From contig CM055100.1 in assembly GCA_029204225.1 (NCBI GenBank), positions 12,041,506 to 12,105,505 on the forward strand: a stretch of DNA of 64,000 nt. The letters run 5' to 3'. Source of the DNA: Diphasiastrum complanatum (taxonomy: Eukaryota > Streptophyta > Lycopodiopsida > Lycopodiales > Lycopodiaceae). The position numbers and the translations under genes were made by a program. This document shows positions 33,470 through 43,989 of the stretch, in pieces. The notes beneath the pieces are model-generated. The model was not told where the DNA came from and searched no databases. It was given only the letters and a program-made list of their open reading frames with translations. The stretch's first letter is position 1. Each line of letters begins with the position of its first letter.

Positions 33470-35632
33470 CTACAATGGCTTGAAAAATCTGACTTTGAGG
33501 CCAGTATAAATTACGCTCCAAACTCCCCCTGTGCTGATAGCAATCATGAAAACAATTCCCAAAATGCCCAATGTCCAATTTAAGTACCAGCTGAGGCTAT
33601 ACTTGCTGGGCTTCTTAATGGAGAGCCACATGAAGCATGGATACATGAAAGTAACTGGAATGCTGGTAAGCCCACCAAATAATCCTCCAAGACTTGCAAG
33701 AAAAGGAAGAGCTATTCCAATAAAGTAGCTAAAGAAGACAAAAAATAAGCGAAAGGCCAGCCTGACCAGCTTCGGACATGGCTTGTTCGTCTTTCCAGAG
33801 TACGTTTGCTCGAAAGAATCAAACACTGATATGGAATAAATCTGAAAACTGCTTAGAGAGCTGAGTACCACAAAGAGAAATGTCAGCCCCAAAAGAACAG
33901 GTGAGATGTCTTGATGGTAAACTGACAGAGATGATAAAATCCCTGAAGGAAGCATCTGCAAACATCAGGTGTAAAAAGGGAGTTAGATCATCTTATCTCG
34001 TTTAGTACTAAGAAGAAATCATTCAGATAGAGTGCATGGTACTTGTATATGTGTAAGCCAACTAAGCTAGATGGATCGCGTGTTGATCCACAAAAGCATC
34101 GTTACTAAAGGTCCCGGGATCTTTTGACCAGTCATGATAAGGTACAAGAGATGCATCCTGAGTTCATTGCCCTTTTAGTTGGTACTGATGATGCATTCTG
34201 TGGCTGACAAACTCCTGACACCATGCTGACAAGCAAAGACCTCTAATCTCACATCATTGATATTTTGTATGGCATTGTAAGCGAAAGTCTTCAGAATTAA
34301 CTGGATCCAGATTTAACCTGACTAGCAAAACATTTTCTGGGAGAAATCATTTTCTGGAGAAATTGCAGGAATGACCACCACTGTGGCTCACCTTGTTGCC
34401 ATATGCCCAATAACCCCCAATAGCCATTGGAAAATAACAGAAAGCAACAACCGCGTATGCCCCTTTTGCTCCTTTCCACATAGGCACATGGGAAGGGTGT
34501 TTTAAGGTTGATGGCATAGTAGCCTGCAGACAATTAATATGTATACTTGAGCAACAAAGCTAATAAGACCACGCTGAAGCAGTTAATTAAGCCTTTATAT
34601 GAATAATCATCAGTAAATCAGAGCAGAGCATGATCGAACGTGATGCAGCCAAGTAAATAGCTTGAGATATTCAGCATGATGGCTTCAACATTACCTGAAT
34701 TTCAAGGACAAGATTGTGCCCTCTAAAGGCAAAGGCTATCAGCCCTAAAGCGTTCAAAACTGAAAAAGCTGTTGCAGTAGATGATTCAGGTCTCACAATC
34801 TCATATGAAATGCCTTCTGGCCTGGCTTTGCTAATAGAAAGAGTCCAAACCATTGTGGTGTAGGCCACTGCCATGACCGCTCCAATAAGAGAAACATAGG
34901 CAATGGAGTTCAAATTGGGTAGCTGTGCAACGATGGCACAAAGAACAGCAAACACCAGATACCACTCAAACGCAGTGAGTGGTCCGTTTTGACAAGTAGG
35001 GCCGCAAACTACCTCATAAAACAGTTTCAGAGTACTTCCTCCTATGATGATGAGACTTGATGCAGTCCCTGCTGAAAGATTGAAAACAGGAAAAATAACC
35101 AGCCCTGGGCCTAACCTTTCTCCTGCATTCAGTAAAAGATACATTCCATCGGTCCACATTGTCCTATTTAGTCTACTTAATATGCTTCAGTCAAAATCTT
35201 TGTTATGTGCGAATGGTTGAGAGCAAGCTATGTGATCTTTAATCAGATGCCTAATGATGCATTGAAATACGAAATGTCTAAATAGGGAATTTCTGCGGAT
35301 CTGCTGCGGGCTGTGGCAGAATATGATCAGGGAGAAATGCTTGAAAGCTACATATAGATACATAATCACCTAAGGCACAGCAAAAATGCTCCATCAAGTA
35401 CTATGCACGCACTTTAACAAGTTATTCAAGCAATTACCCACCAAAAGCTGCCTTTGCTAGCTCGACATATCTGTTGTAACGCGTGCCTGGAACAGCCTCG
35501 TGAAGCTTTATAAGAATCCATAGCGTGTATAGTTGCCAGATGAATGCAAAGAGCAAAGTGATAATCCCCCAAGACCTGTCATGCATATTCCAGAAGCTTT
35601 ACACTCGTTCATCAAGTAACAGCAGCAATACC

Positions 35633-35668
<36 letters not shown>

Positions 35669-36373
35669 CGCACCAGCCAAGGAAGGTGAAAGCAACAGGT
35701 AGCAGAAGAGCTTGGAAACCAATGCCTGCATTCAGATTATGAAATGCCGAGTAAAATGCATTGCCATTCCTCGACTCCGTTACTGGAAGCCATGCATCGT
35801 GAGGATTGAGCTTTGTTATGTGGCCAATGTCTTCCAGATATTGCTTCATGCTAGTGAAGACCTTTCTCATAGGAGTGCCCAGTGGTGTCAGAAACCTTGG
35901 AGAGCGAAATCTGGGCGACCGCGGGATGGTTGGCGAGGCAAGATTAGAAGGAGGTCGTGTGCTGGTAGGAGTATGAGAAGCTGGGCGTGGTGAGTACTGA
36001 CCTGGTGTGAGTATACCAGGCGAGAAGATTGGTGGAGATGGATCTCCAGGTGTTCTGGGAGGCGTTGTTCCATGAGGTGTGGCCGGATTAGACATCAGCT
36101 CCTTCTCTTGCAGCTTCTTTTCCATTTTGTCGCGTGCATCCCCATACATTAGATACTCACCAGCAGCCAACAAACCCATGATCTAGATCCACAACCCTCT
36201 TCTTTAATTTGTTTCAAAGCCTTAGTGCGATCCACTATAAATCTGTGTAATAGTCGTATCACAACTGCTCGTTTGTTCCCAACTATTTTATCAAATTGCG
36301 ATCCAAAATCTTGTGCGGGTCAGGAATAAACTTAAATGCTGACCTTCATCCTCTCAGAAAGTTCAAAGCCCAT
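33470..36373 (-). CDS. Lysine/histidine transporter-like amino acid permease (LHT-like, AAT family), six coding exons
   Basis: Integral membrane proton-coupled amino acid transporter of the plant AAAP family, expected at the plasma membrane. Coding exons: 36373-36344, 36182-35674, 35575-35442, 35122-34695, 34523-34392, 33955-33470. All introns are GT-AG and the sum is 1719 bases (572 residues plus TAG). Residues to about 150 are a Pro/Ser/Thr-rich soluble tail with repeated SPRF-type motifs, typical of the LHT-like 8 subgroup. Then come NPHDAWLPVTESRNGN, the hydrophobic core beginning FHNLNAGIGFQALLLP, VPGTRYNRYVELAKAAFG, QLPNLNSIAYVSLIGAV, FAFRGHNLVLEIQ, GYWAYGN, SSFQIYS and a C-terminal FFKPL. 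No frame damage is seen. If translation starts at 36179 the protein is 561 residues. A (GA)n run sits in the intron at 35637-35667. Confidence 0.93.
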
Positions 36374-36402
36374 TGCATCTTCAAAGATTGATCTTCTATT
36401 CA
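36344..36402 (-). other. Second exon of the transporter with overlapping upstream ORF
   Basis: The exon lies between acceptor ATTTGCAG and donor GTCAGC. It holds the chosen start ATG (36373) and, five bases upstream in another frame, an ATG at 36378 that opens a 10-codon frame ending in TGA inside the same exon. A non-coding first exon probably ends at 36982 (CACTAG before GTACTTTC). Confidence 0.5.
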
Positions 36403-36411
36403 CTGCAAATA

Positions 36412-36553
36412 ACAAACTACATTGAATGCTTAGTTGCAATAACAGCTCCTGATATAACTTGGTTATTAACTGGGAGTGAATAACAAAGTACATTGAATGC
36501 TTAGTTGCAAAACCAGCTCCTGATATAACTTGGTTATTAACTGGAGTCTGCGA
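36412..36553. repeat. Two-copy 71-bp tandem duplication in the transporter leader intron
   Basis: CATTGAATGCTTAGTTGCAA and GCTCCTGATATAACTTGG each occur twice (36420 and 36491 onward), with very few differences, so the duplication is young. Confidence 0.85.
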
Positions 36554-37027
36554 ACACGGTACTATGAGTCTCTTCAGATGCTACAGGATTTCCTGCAAAG
36601 TTCAAACCGAACGACAACAAACATCTCGATTTCCTATTTACCATTCACAGACAAAGGATAGTCCGAAAAGACAGCTGATCAGACAGACACAACTACGAAA
36701 ACACAGAAGAAGCAATTAGAGCATAAGGACTGTACTCCTTCCAAAATCCAAGCTGTGTGTGCACTGTGATTGATAGCTCATGTGCAGCAGACATTGCAGT
36801 TCACACGGTCCACACACAGGTTTCAGAATGAAAAGCAAAACTCAATCAACATCAAGCAGCTGCCAACCAGTTTCAAAGATTCCTTAGAAGACTTCTTATA
36901 AGCTATTACCAGCAGCTGAAGCCTGAGCTGACCCGTTTCCATAGATGAAACATCTGCATTTACTTCAAAGCTGAAAGTACCTAGTGTTGATGAGGAGAGG
37001 TAGCAATGGCAGTCATTACACCAGCTC

Positions 37028-37035
37028 CTTTATAC
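37028..37035 (-). promoter_or_regulatory. TATA box of the transporter gene
   Basis: GTATAAAGG on the minus strand, about 45 bases upstream of a splice donor-ended first exon and about 660 bases upstream of the start codon. It is the best TATA match in the upstream region. Confidence 0.55.
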
Positions 37036-37346
37036 TGCGCATACGAGACACGTTACTTGTACAGGATATACGAAAGCTGAAAGCAGTCATAAAAACGATG
37101 GAATTCTATTTTCCACCGATTTGCAGCAGCAAGACAGCTAGTAGTAGTAGAAGTAAGAGTTTAGAGGAGTCGGAGTAGGAACAGGACCGCAATGGAGATG
37201 CAGGCAGGTAAGCGACAGTGTGGGGTACTGGTACAACAAGTACGGATAGAGAGAGACAGAGAATGTGAGCAGTGACGCGTTTGAGTCCGTTTGACTCTTT
37301 TAAGCATTCAATTTTCAATCGGTGCACGCACGTAGTCATTTGTGAA

Positions 37347-37374
37347 TTAGGGTTTTTCAAACCCCTAACCCTAA
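37347..37374. promoter_or_regulatory. Inverted telo-box-like motifs
   Basis: TTAGGGTTTTT is followed three bases later by ACCCCTAACCCTAA, an inverted pair of plant telo-box motifs about 320 bases upstream of the transporter TATA box. Telo-boxes are known in plant promoters; a role here is inference. Confidence 0.35.
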
Positions 37375-37874
37375 ATTTGAATGACCACCATCACCTTCAA
37401 ACAAGCTCTCATAATGTCTCATTATGCTTCCTAGGAGTGCTTTGGAAAATGGCAAAGTATGGAATGGAATCCGCGGTTTCTTGAAAAAATCGATATCATA
37501 AAAATATTTGACGGTTTTATATACCTTTTTATGAGTAAAAGTCTTCAAAAAATCGAGAATATTAACGGAATGTAGGTTTCTCGAGGATAACTCAAAAGAG
37601 GTTTCCCGAGCACTGCTTCAAAGCACACATGCACACTCTCCAAGGGTTTGGGCTATCATGAATTTTTGCCATGTGGTGATTTGTCGGTATTTTCAAAAAA
37701 ATATAAAAGATCATATGATGGTTCATGGTATGGCCCTATTCGTACAACTAGACCAAGGGTCATGAGTCACATCCTTAGGATGACCCATATGTACAAGTTG
37801 GTTGACAACCAATTCCTTTGACATTTGGAAGGTGATTAGAAGTTCGCATAAGGGTCTTTTTATACTGCATTGCT

Positions 37875-37986
37875 TGACAATTCCCAAAATTCAAAAATGG
37901 AGTTGTACCATTTGTGTTGAGGTGGTACCATGACAATTCACAAAATTCAAAAATGGAGTTGTACCATTTGCGTTGAGGTGCTACCA
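37875..37986. repeat. Two-copy 56-bp tandem duplication
   Basis: TGACAATTC(C/A)CAAAATTC and GGAGTTGTACCATTTG repeat at 37875 and 37931 with about four mismatches. Confidence 0.85.
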
Positions 37987-38160
37987 TGTGACAGGTGAGG
38001 TAGAATGAGACCCTTGCCACATAGAGGGCAGTCAAGCTCATTGACAAGGGGCAACATAAGAAAGTTGGACCAATGGTATGGCAAGGAGTCAAATAGGCCC
38101 CCATTTAGCACTTCTCAGCTAAGTTCGAAAACTCACTTGAAGGTCTAAAAAATGGGCGGA

Positions 38161-38443
38161 TGAAACAACCCTAAGTGTCTCGGCTTGCTTGCAAAAGTGC
38201 TTGTTTCGCTTGTAAGATGAGAAAAAGCTCTTGCTACATGGCACTTTGTCACAAAGCAAGTTTTAAAAATGGGCGACAAGTGCAAGTGCCCGACGCTACT
38301 ATGAAACGACCCTAAGTGTCTTTACTTGCTTGCAAAAGTGCTCGTTTCGTTTATGGGATAAGAAAAAACACTCACAACATGGCACATTGTGCGAGTACAC
38401 ATTGCAATAGATGACTAGCACGAGGTCAAGTAGTTCTCAAGTG
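38161..38443. repeat. Two-copy 141-bp tandem duplication
   Basis: TGAAAC(A/G)ACCCTAAGTGTC starts copies at 38161 and 38302; both continue with GCTTGCAAAAGTGCT and ACATGGCAC. The repeats are moderately diverged. Confidence 0.75.
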
Positions 38444-38799
38444 TATGCCCATGCTTTTGGAATAAGAAGGGCCCATTGCTCATGTAAATTTGACATATGG
38501 ATTATGCATTTGTCTCGTAAGTACATATTAATACATCTTCATAAGCAGGTTATTGCTATGTGAAAAATATTGGAAGGACACAAGTGCGAGCTCAAAAATC
38601 TAGTTGAAATTGGGGTTAAATTTATGACATGGGATAAAATGGTTACAATGAAATGTGGGTGTTGGCTACAATGGAGATATTGTCAATTCTTGCATATAGG
38701 AGTGCCATATCTTTATTTGGAGTTTCTTAATATGTGAAGATCAACATGTGTTGTTTTGGATTGGTTAATCTAAAACAACTTTTTAAATGGACAAAAACT

Positions 38800-39091
38800 G
38801 GAGAAATACCCTAATGGATAGAATATCATAGAGTATTAGTGATAGAGTAGTAGTGATGGTGTTGGCTCAAGAGCAAGAACGGTTTTTTCTTAATGTTATT
38901 GAAGCCATGCCATTACTTAGGGTTGCAAAAGGCCTTAAAGTTCAATGATGGTTGGAGAAATACCCTAATGGATGAAATATCATAGAGTATTAGTGATGGT
39001 GTTGGCTCAAGAGCAAGAACTGTTTTTTCTTAATGTTATTGAAGCCATGCCATTTCTTAGGGTCGCAAAAGGCCTTAAAGTTCAATGATGG
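38800..39091. repeat. Two-copy tandem duplication of about 154/138 bp
   Basis: GGAGAAATACCCTAATGGAT begins copies at 38800 and 38954. The first copy carries 16-17 extra bases (AGAGTAGTAGTGAT region). Otherwise the copies are about 95% identical, through GGCCTTAAAGTTCAATGATGG. Confidence 0.88.
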
Positions 39092-39648
39092 CCAATGTTG
39101 GTGTGCTTGTTGTGAATTGCTAAGCATGTTACTCATAAGCAAAAGCCAACATGTTTATGAAGTTGGCTCCAAAGATGTAACCAAAACTTAAAATAATATT
39201 TGAGTGCTTAGAAGCCTCAAGCATACTTTAGGCTTTTTACAAAATCAATCACATAATGAAAAATATTTAGGGTTTCAAATGCAAAATTTGAAGGAAAGAA
39301 TATCTCTAATAATTATTAGAGAGAGAAAAATGTGTGTGTATGTGTGTGTGTGTGCACGCGCATCCGTATGCGCTTGCCTCACCACATGTGTCATTTATGC
39401 ATGGTAGTTCCTTAATTGTGTTAGTGTTTTCGAATGTGTAGAGCCATGGCAAACATGAATTTTTGGTTTTGCCCAAAAAGTGTTCCATTGCTAGCACATA
39501 CCTAAAGTTATCTTAATGTTATTGCTAAGATTTTAACTTGGTATAACTTGTCTCTAGTTGTAATCCATAAATGTGATCAAAGCATGTGAACAAGTGCCAT
39601 TTTTTGTGCATTTCAATATCCAAATTTTAGTGCAAAAACATTACACAT

Positions 39649-39649
<1 letters not shown>

Positions 39650-39720
<71 letters not shown>

Positions 39721-39834
39721 TCAAAGCTACTTTTCTCTCCAAACATTTTTGTTATTTTGTGAACAAAAAATCCTAAGTGCTCTCATGTGGGCAAAAGATG
39801 GACTTATTGGAGGTGCCCACATCATGTGACACCC

Positions 39835-39879
<45 letters not shown>

Positions 39880-40028
39880 GTATGTATATATCAAAGCTAC
39901 TTTTCTCTCCAAACATTTTTGTTATTTTGTGAACAAAAAATCCTAAGTGCTCTCATGTGGGCAAAAGACGGACTTATTGGAGGTGCCCACATCATGTGAC
40001 ACCCTTCACATATAAGTAGCTTTGATAA

Positions 40029-40109
<81 letters not shown>
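39650..40109. repeat. Foldback with inverted CT/GA microsatellite arms and an internal 120-bp direct duplication
   Basis: Left arm: (CT)n at 39650-39716, then ATTATCAAAGCTACTT. Right arm: AAGTAGCTTTGATAATG at 40014-40030, then (GA)n to 40109. Between them a 120-bp segment (39721-39840) is repeated almost exactly at 39891-40010, the copies separated by (CA)n and (TA)n. The whole unit could fold into a long hairpin. The Ser-Leu and Tyr-Ile open frames here are microsatellite artefacts. Confidence 0.85.
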
Positions 40110-40111
<2 letters not shown>

Positions 40112-40229
40112 CCAAATTAGTTTTTGTGATTACATTAGTTATTGTTTTCTACAATCGAACTAGCATTGTCGAATAGTTATTAGAATATGCACAGGCAACA
40201 ATACATGTCAAGTGCCCATCTTACATTGT

Positions 40230-40272
40230 ACCTTTAGTGAGAGAGTGTAAGGGACACTCTCTCACTAAAGGT
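40230..40272. repeat. Perfect 19-bp inverted repeat with 5-base loop
   Basis: ACCTTTAGTGAGAGAGTGT at 40230-40248 is exactly complementary to 40254-40272 around AAGGG. It has no T-run, so it is not a terminator-like element; it is probably a foldback remnant. Confidence 0.9.
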
Positions 40273-40323
40273 GCATCGTTAGTGGATGGGCAACTACCAT
40301 CTATTGCCCATACATTTTTCATC

Positions 40324-40326
<3 letters not shown>

Positions 40327-40421
<95 letters not shown>

Positions 40422-40550
40422 TATACATATATACAAACATACATATATACATATACATATATATATATACATATATATACACATATATACATATCTACAT
40501 ATACATATATATACATATATACATATATATACATACATACATACATATAT

Positions 40551-40583
<33 letters not shown>

Positions 40584-40598
40584 TATACATACATACTT

Positions 40599-40695
<97 letters not shown>
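40327..40695. repeat. Compound microsatellite (TA)n - (ATAC)n - (CA)n - (TA)n - (GA)n
   Basis: About 88 bases of pure alternating TA are followed by imperfect ATACATAC blocks, about 35 bases of CA, about 30 of TA and about 28 of GA. Open frames of 137-160 codons across it on both strands are artefacts of repeat composition. Confidence 0.95.
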
Positions 40696-40697
<2 letters not shown>

Positions 40698-40759
40698 AGA
40701 AAGAAAATAATGCTAATTTTGCATAGTAAGATTAGGAAACAAGACTTGGAAACAAGTTT

Positions 40760-41190
40760 GTGGTATTCCAATGGGTTTTGCTTGTCCCCTACATGGTGCA
40801 ACTGGTATCTTTCATTCTATGAGTTACATTTCACGAAAAGACTCGCCAAACTTGGTAAGGTGGAATACCTACGTGCCTTTAAGCATACCTTTTGCTATAT
40901 TGACGATATTTGTTTCATAAACAACATAGATGCTCTTTTATTTCTGGACAAGAGCAACCTCATGTCGATGATAATGTCTTATGGATCTATCCCTTGGAGT
41001 ACCTCACCATAGAAAATGATGACGCTCTGATCATACGGTCAATTTTTTGAATATTACCACTACCTTTGATTCTGTAACAGGACACCTTTATGGATGAGGT
41101 CAGAAACATCGTTCTTGCTTTTCAACGTAATGGCTTCATGAAAGGAAGGTTTCACAAGCTTATGTGGATTGCAAGTGTCTCATACTAACC
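40760..41190 (+). pseudogene. Reverse-transcriptase fragment with Y-I-D-D box
   Basis: The plus frame around 40815-40960 reads [16 protein letters not shown] ... [21 protein letters not shown], then after a frameshift [12 protein letters not shown] near 41000 and FMDEVRNIVLAFQRNGFMKGRFHKL near 41090-41160. The F-x-Y-I-D-D-I-x-x-x-N-N pattern with a downstream IYP-LE block matches an RT type I remember from multicopy, non-LTR-like elements of animals and other eukaryotes. The exact class is uncertain. It is broken by at least two frameshifts and a stop. Confidence 0.5.
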
Positions 41191-41431
41191 TTGTTTACTA
41201 ATGGAGGCAAAAAAAATGCCTTACTATGTTGAAAGACCCCACAAAATAATAATAAAAAGTTTTTTCTTAAAAAATGGTGGGAAAGTTGTGAATCTTTCAA
41301 TGGCAAGGATCTGTGCACATTATGGATAGTCAATCTAACGATGAGCAGCAATTTGCACTTAGTACACCTAAGTGTCCTCTGATTCTATAAAGAAGAAAAT
41401 CACACAATCCTATTCACTTCTCCTTATGCTT

Positions 41432-41435
41432 TCTT

Positions 41436-41509
<74 letters not shown>
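41432..41509. repeat. (TC)n microsatellite
   Basis: About 78 bases of uninterrupted TC dinucleotides, ending CCCCCTCC. The surrounding 92-codon frame is an artefact. Confidence 0.95.
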
Positions 41510-41511
<2 letters not shown>

Positions 41512-41784
41512 CCTCCTTCTTGCTCTCCTGGTGCTCTACCGTACTATGATTGTGATTGAAGAGAAGGCTCGCGAGTGCTATTGGAAAAGCATTGGTGAAG
41601 TAATACTACAAACAAAGGTGAGATTGATTTTAGAAATGATAGCTCACTGATACTGAAAGATGCGCAAAACTTTACAATAAAGAATGAATGCTTGCAGTTT
41701 ACTGTGAATATCTTTGTGTAGTAGCAAACAATTGGCTTGCATACTATCATTGGATACTCCCACGATCCCTAAACTGCCAGGTGC

Positions 41785-42198
41785 TGGTTAGCACAAGAAA
41801 CCAAACACACACAATCCACCCCGCTGTAGGGCCTAATCCGGGTCCACCCTTCGTGCCCTGGCCTATGGCTTGAAGACAAGCGAGGTCCAACCCCCTGCCC
41901 TAACGATGTTCCATACCGCCATCAAAACCCTCCGCCTTCACCTACCCCTGATAGCACTATCCTAGCTATGCACCAGCACACTACGATCCACCAACTCCTA
42001 GGTAGATAGAATGAATGGTAATTGAGATCTCCTCCCCTTCTATACCCTGAAGGTGAGAGTCTCCATGCCCAATACACATCTCTGATCCCGACAAGTGGCG
42101 CACATGTGGCCCAAGAGTCACTGGTCAAGTTCATAGGTCCAGTCCATTGTCTGGTTTCAAGTTAGATTCGAGACTTGAAGGGTCGGGGGTCCCTAACA
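41785..42198 (-). repeat. 3' LTR of a minus-strand chromovirus
   Basis: On the minus strand it starts TGTTAGGGACC directly after a polypurine tract (AAGGGGGAGGGAA, complement of 42199-42213) and ends near GTGCTAACCA. The start is well supported, the far end is approximate. Confidence 0.7.
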
Positions 42199-42213
42199 TT
42201 CCCTCCCCCTTAA
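42199..42213 (-). other. Polypurine tract of the chromovirus
   Basis: The minus strand reads AAGGGGGAGGGAA immediately before TGTTAGGG. Confidence 0.8.
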
Positions 42214-43960
42214 AAGACTTTTCTTCTAAGGAAGGAAATCTAGGAATCTCAATTTAAGGTCTTGCTTGCCAAGTGTCATCATCTGCCGAACTACCTTTCC
42301 AACAAACCAAGTACTCAGTCATCTCGCGATTTCTGAGGCCACATTGACGTACATCAACAACAGCCTCAGGTTCAAAAGGTACAAAGTTTGACAAATCCTC
42401 CAACTAAATCAGTTGATCTTCCTATATCAAATCATTCTTTCCACTGAGTCGTTCCTTTAAATGGCTGACGTGGAAAACTAGGTGAACCTTGATTTCTGTG
42501 GGAAGTAGGACATTTTCCAATCCTCAGTACTTTAAAGTCTTTTGGAACTCTAAGGTACACCCAATCATGTCCTGCAAAGACCCGAGGTTGCCGCTTATGA
42601 TTAGCGTAAAACAGGGCTCTATCATGAGCCACTTTTACGTTATCACGAGCAACAAGTAGCATTTCTTGCATATCCTGCAGGAAATCCACCGCTGCTTTAA
42701 CCTTGAGACCTTTGAGGACAACGGCAATAGGAGCACGAGGTTGAAACCCATACATCAAAATGAATGGACTAAAACCCGTCGTTGAGGGCCTTGCGCTGTT
42801 ATACGCAAACTCAACCATTGAAAGGTACCTTTCCTAATCCGAGTATCTTTTGAAAACATATGCACGAAGCATATCTTCCATAGATTGGTTCGTCCTGTCA
42901 ATCTAATCATCCGACTCTGGATAATCTGAAGACCCTAAACTAGGGTGGTCTCTAATTTCTCAAAGATCGCTTGCCAAAATTTGCCAGTGAACTTAGAATC
43001 ATGATCCCTAACAATGTCATTCGGCAAACCAGACAACCTGAACAACTTTTCAACGAAAAGCTGAGCAAGCTCCTAAGCTTTGACAAACATCTTAGTTGGA
43101 ATGAACTACACCATCTTGGTCAGTATGTCAACTACAACCCAGAAAGCATCATTTTGCTTCCCCGTCCGAGGTAACCCAACCACAAAATTCATGGAAACAC
43201 TTTCCCATTTCCTTTCAAGAATTTCCAATGGAAGGAACAAGCCAACCGCCTTAAGTCTTTAAGCTTTATTTACTAGGCATTGTCCGCACTTGTGAACATA
43301 AACGTCCACTTGATCTTTTAATTTTGGCCAATAAAAGTTCCTCTTTACTAGATCAAGTGTCCTTTGTGAGCCTAGGTGTTCCAGCGCAAGGACTGTCATG
43401 ACATTCATGCAAGATTTGGGCCCTAATCTCATCAATCTCTAGCAGACATACTTTTCTTCTACATACTTTTCCATTTCTAAAAAGCAAACCATTCCTTATG
43501 GAATAATCCCTTAGTATTCTCTCCCGAGGAGACATCTTGGAATCCTACTTTCCAAGTTCGATACTAAATCTAAAATTTCTTGCCAAGACGTCTAGCCAAA
43601 TAGGACTGAAGCACCTGTCGGTCTTACCCAAATCTCTAAGGGATCGATACAAATAAGATTGAATCTCAAAAAAGCTGAACTGATTAAACTCTCCAATCTA
43701 GCTCAAGGCATATGTGGCACGGCTCAACGTACCCTTCTGGTACTTAACGACATATTGAAATTCTTGGAGCATTTTTGAGTACCTGGCTCTACGACCTCAA
43801 AGGTCAACCGCATCACAAATATACCCTAGTGCTTGGTGGTCAATCACAATAGTGAATCTAGACCCATACAAATAATGTCTCCAGATTTTAAGAGCATTAA
43901 TAACAACAAAAAGCTCCTTATCATAGGTGGAACACCGCCTTTGAGTAGGATCCAACTTCT
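42214..43960 (-). pseudogene. Ty3/Gypsy chromovirus pol: RNase H, integrase and chromodomain (5'-truncated)
   Basis: From right to left the minus strand reads RNase H (STYDKELFVVINALKIWRHYL and FTIVIDHQALGYI near 43850-43950). Then comes the integrase zinc finger (HECHDSPCAGTPRL, later HKCGQC) at 43450-43270. The integrase core follows (NFVVGLPRTGK, VRDHDSKFTGKFW), then EFAYNSARPSTTGFSPFILMYG at 42750-42818. A C-terminal chromodomain, EAVVDVR with EYLVCWKGSSADDDTWQ, lies near 42240-42380. The chromodomain places it among chromoviruses. Stops and an Asp to Asn change at the first catalytic acidic block show decay. Protease and RT are missing because a plus-strand Copia begins at about 43985. 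Confidence 0.85.
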
Positions 43961-43989
43961 TGCTTTCAAAAGCAACCAGTCTATATTCT

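Noticed and set aside
33470-33961. Treating the last transporter block as a separate gene starting at ATG 33961
   Set aside because: The ATG is inside the intron acceptor; the exon at 33955 joins in frame to the upstream exons.
37875-39091. Repeat blocks considered as a CRISPR-like array
   Set aside because: Units occur only twice each, are long and contiguous without spacers, and the genome is eukaryotic.
39573-40699. Long open frames rich in Ser-Leu, Tyr-Ile or Thr-His repeats on both strands
   Set aside because: They are translations of CT, TA and CA microsatellites; openness follows from dinucleotide composition, not coding.
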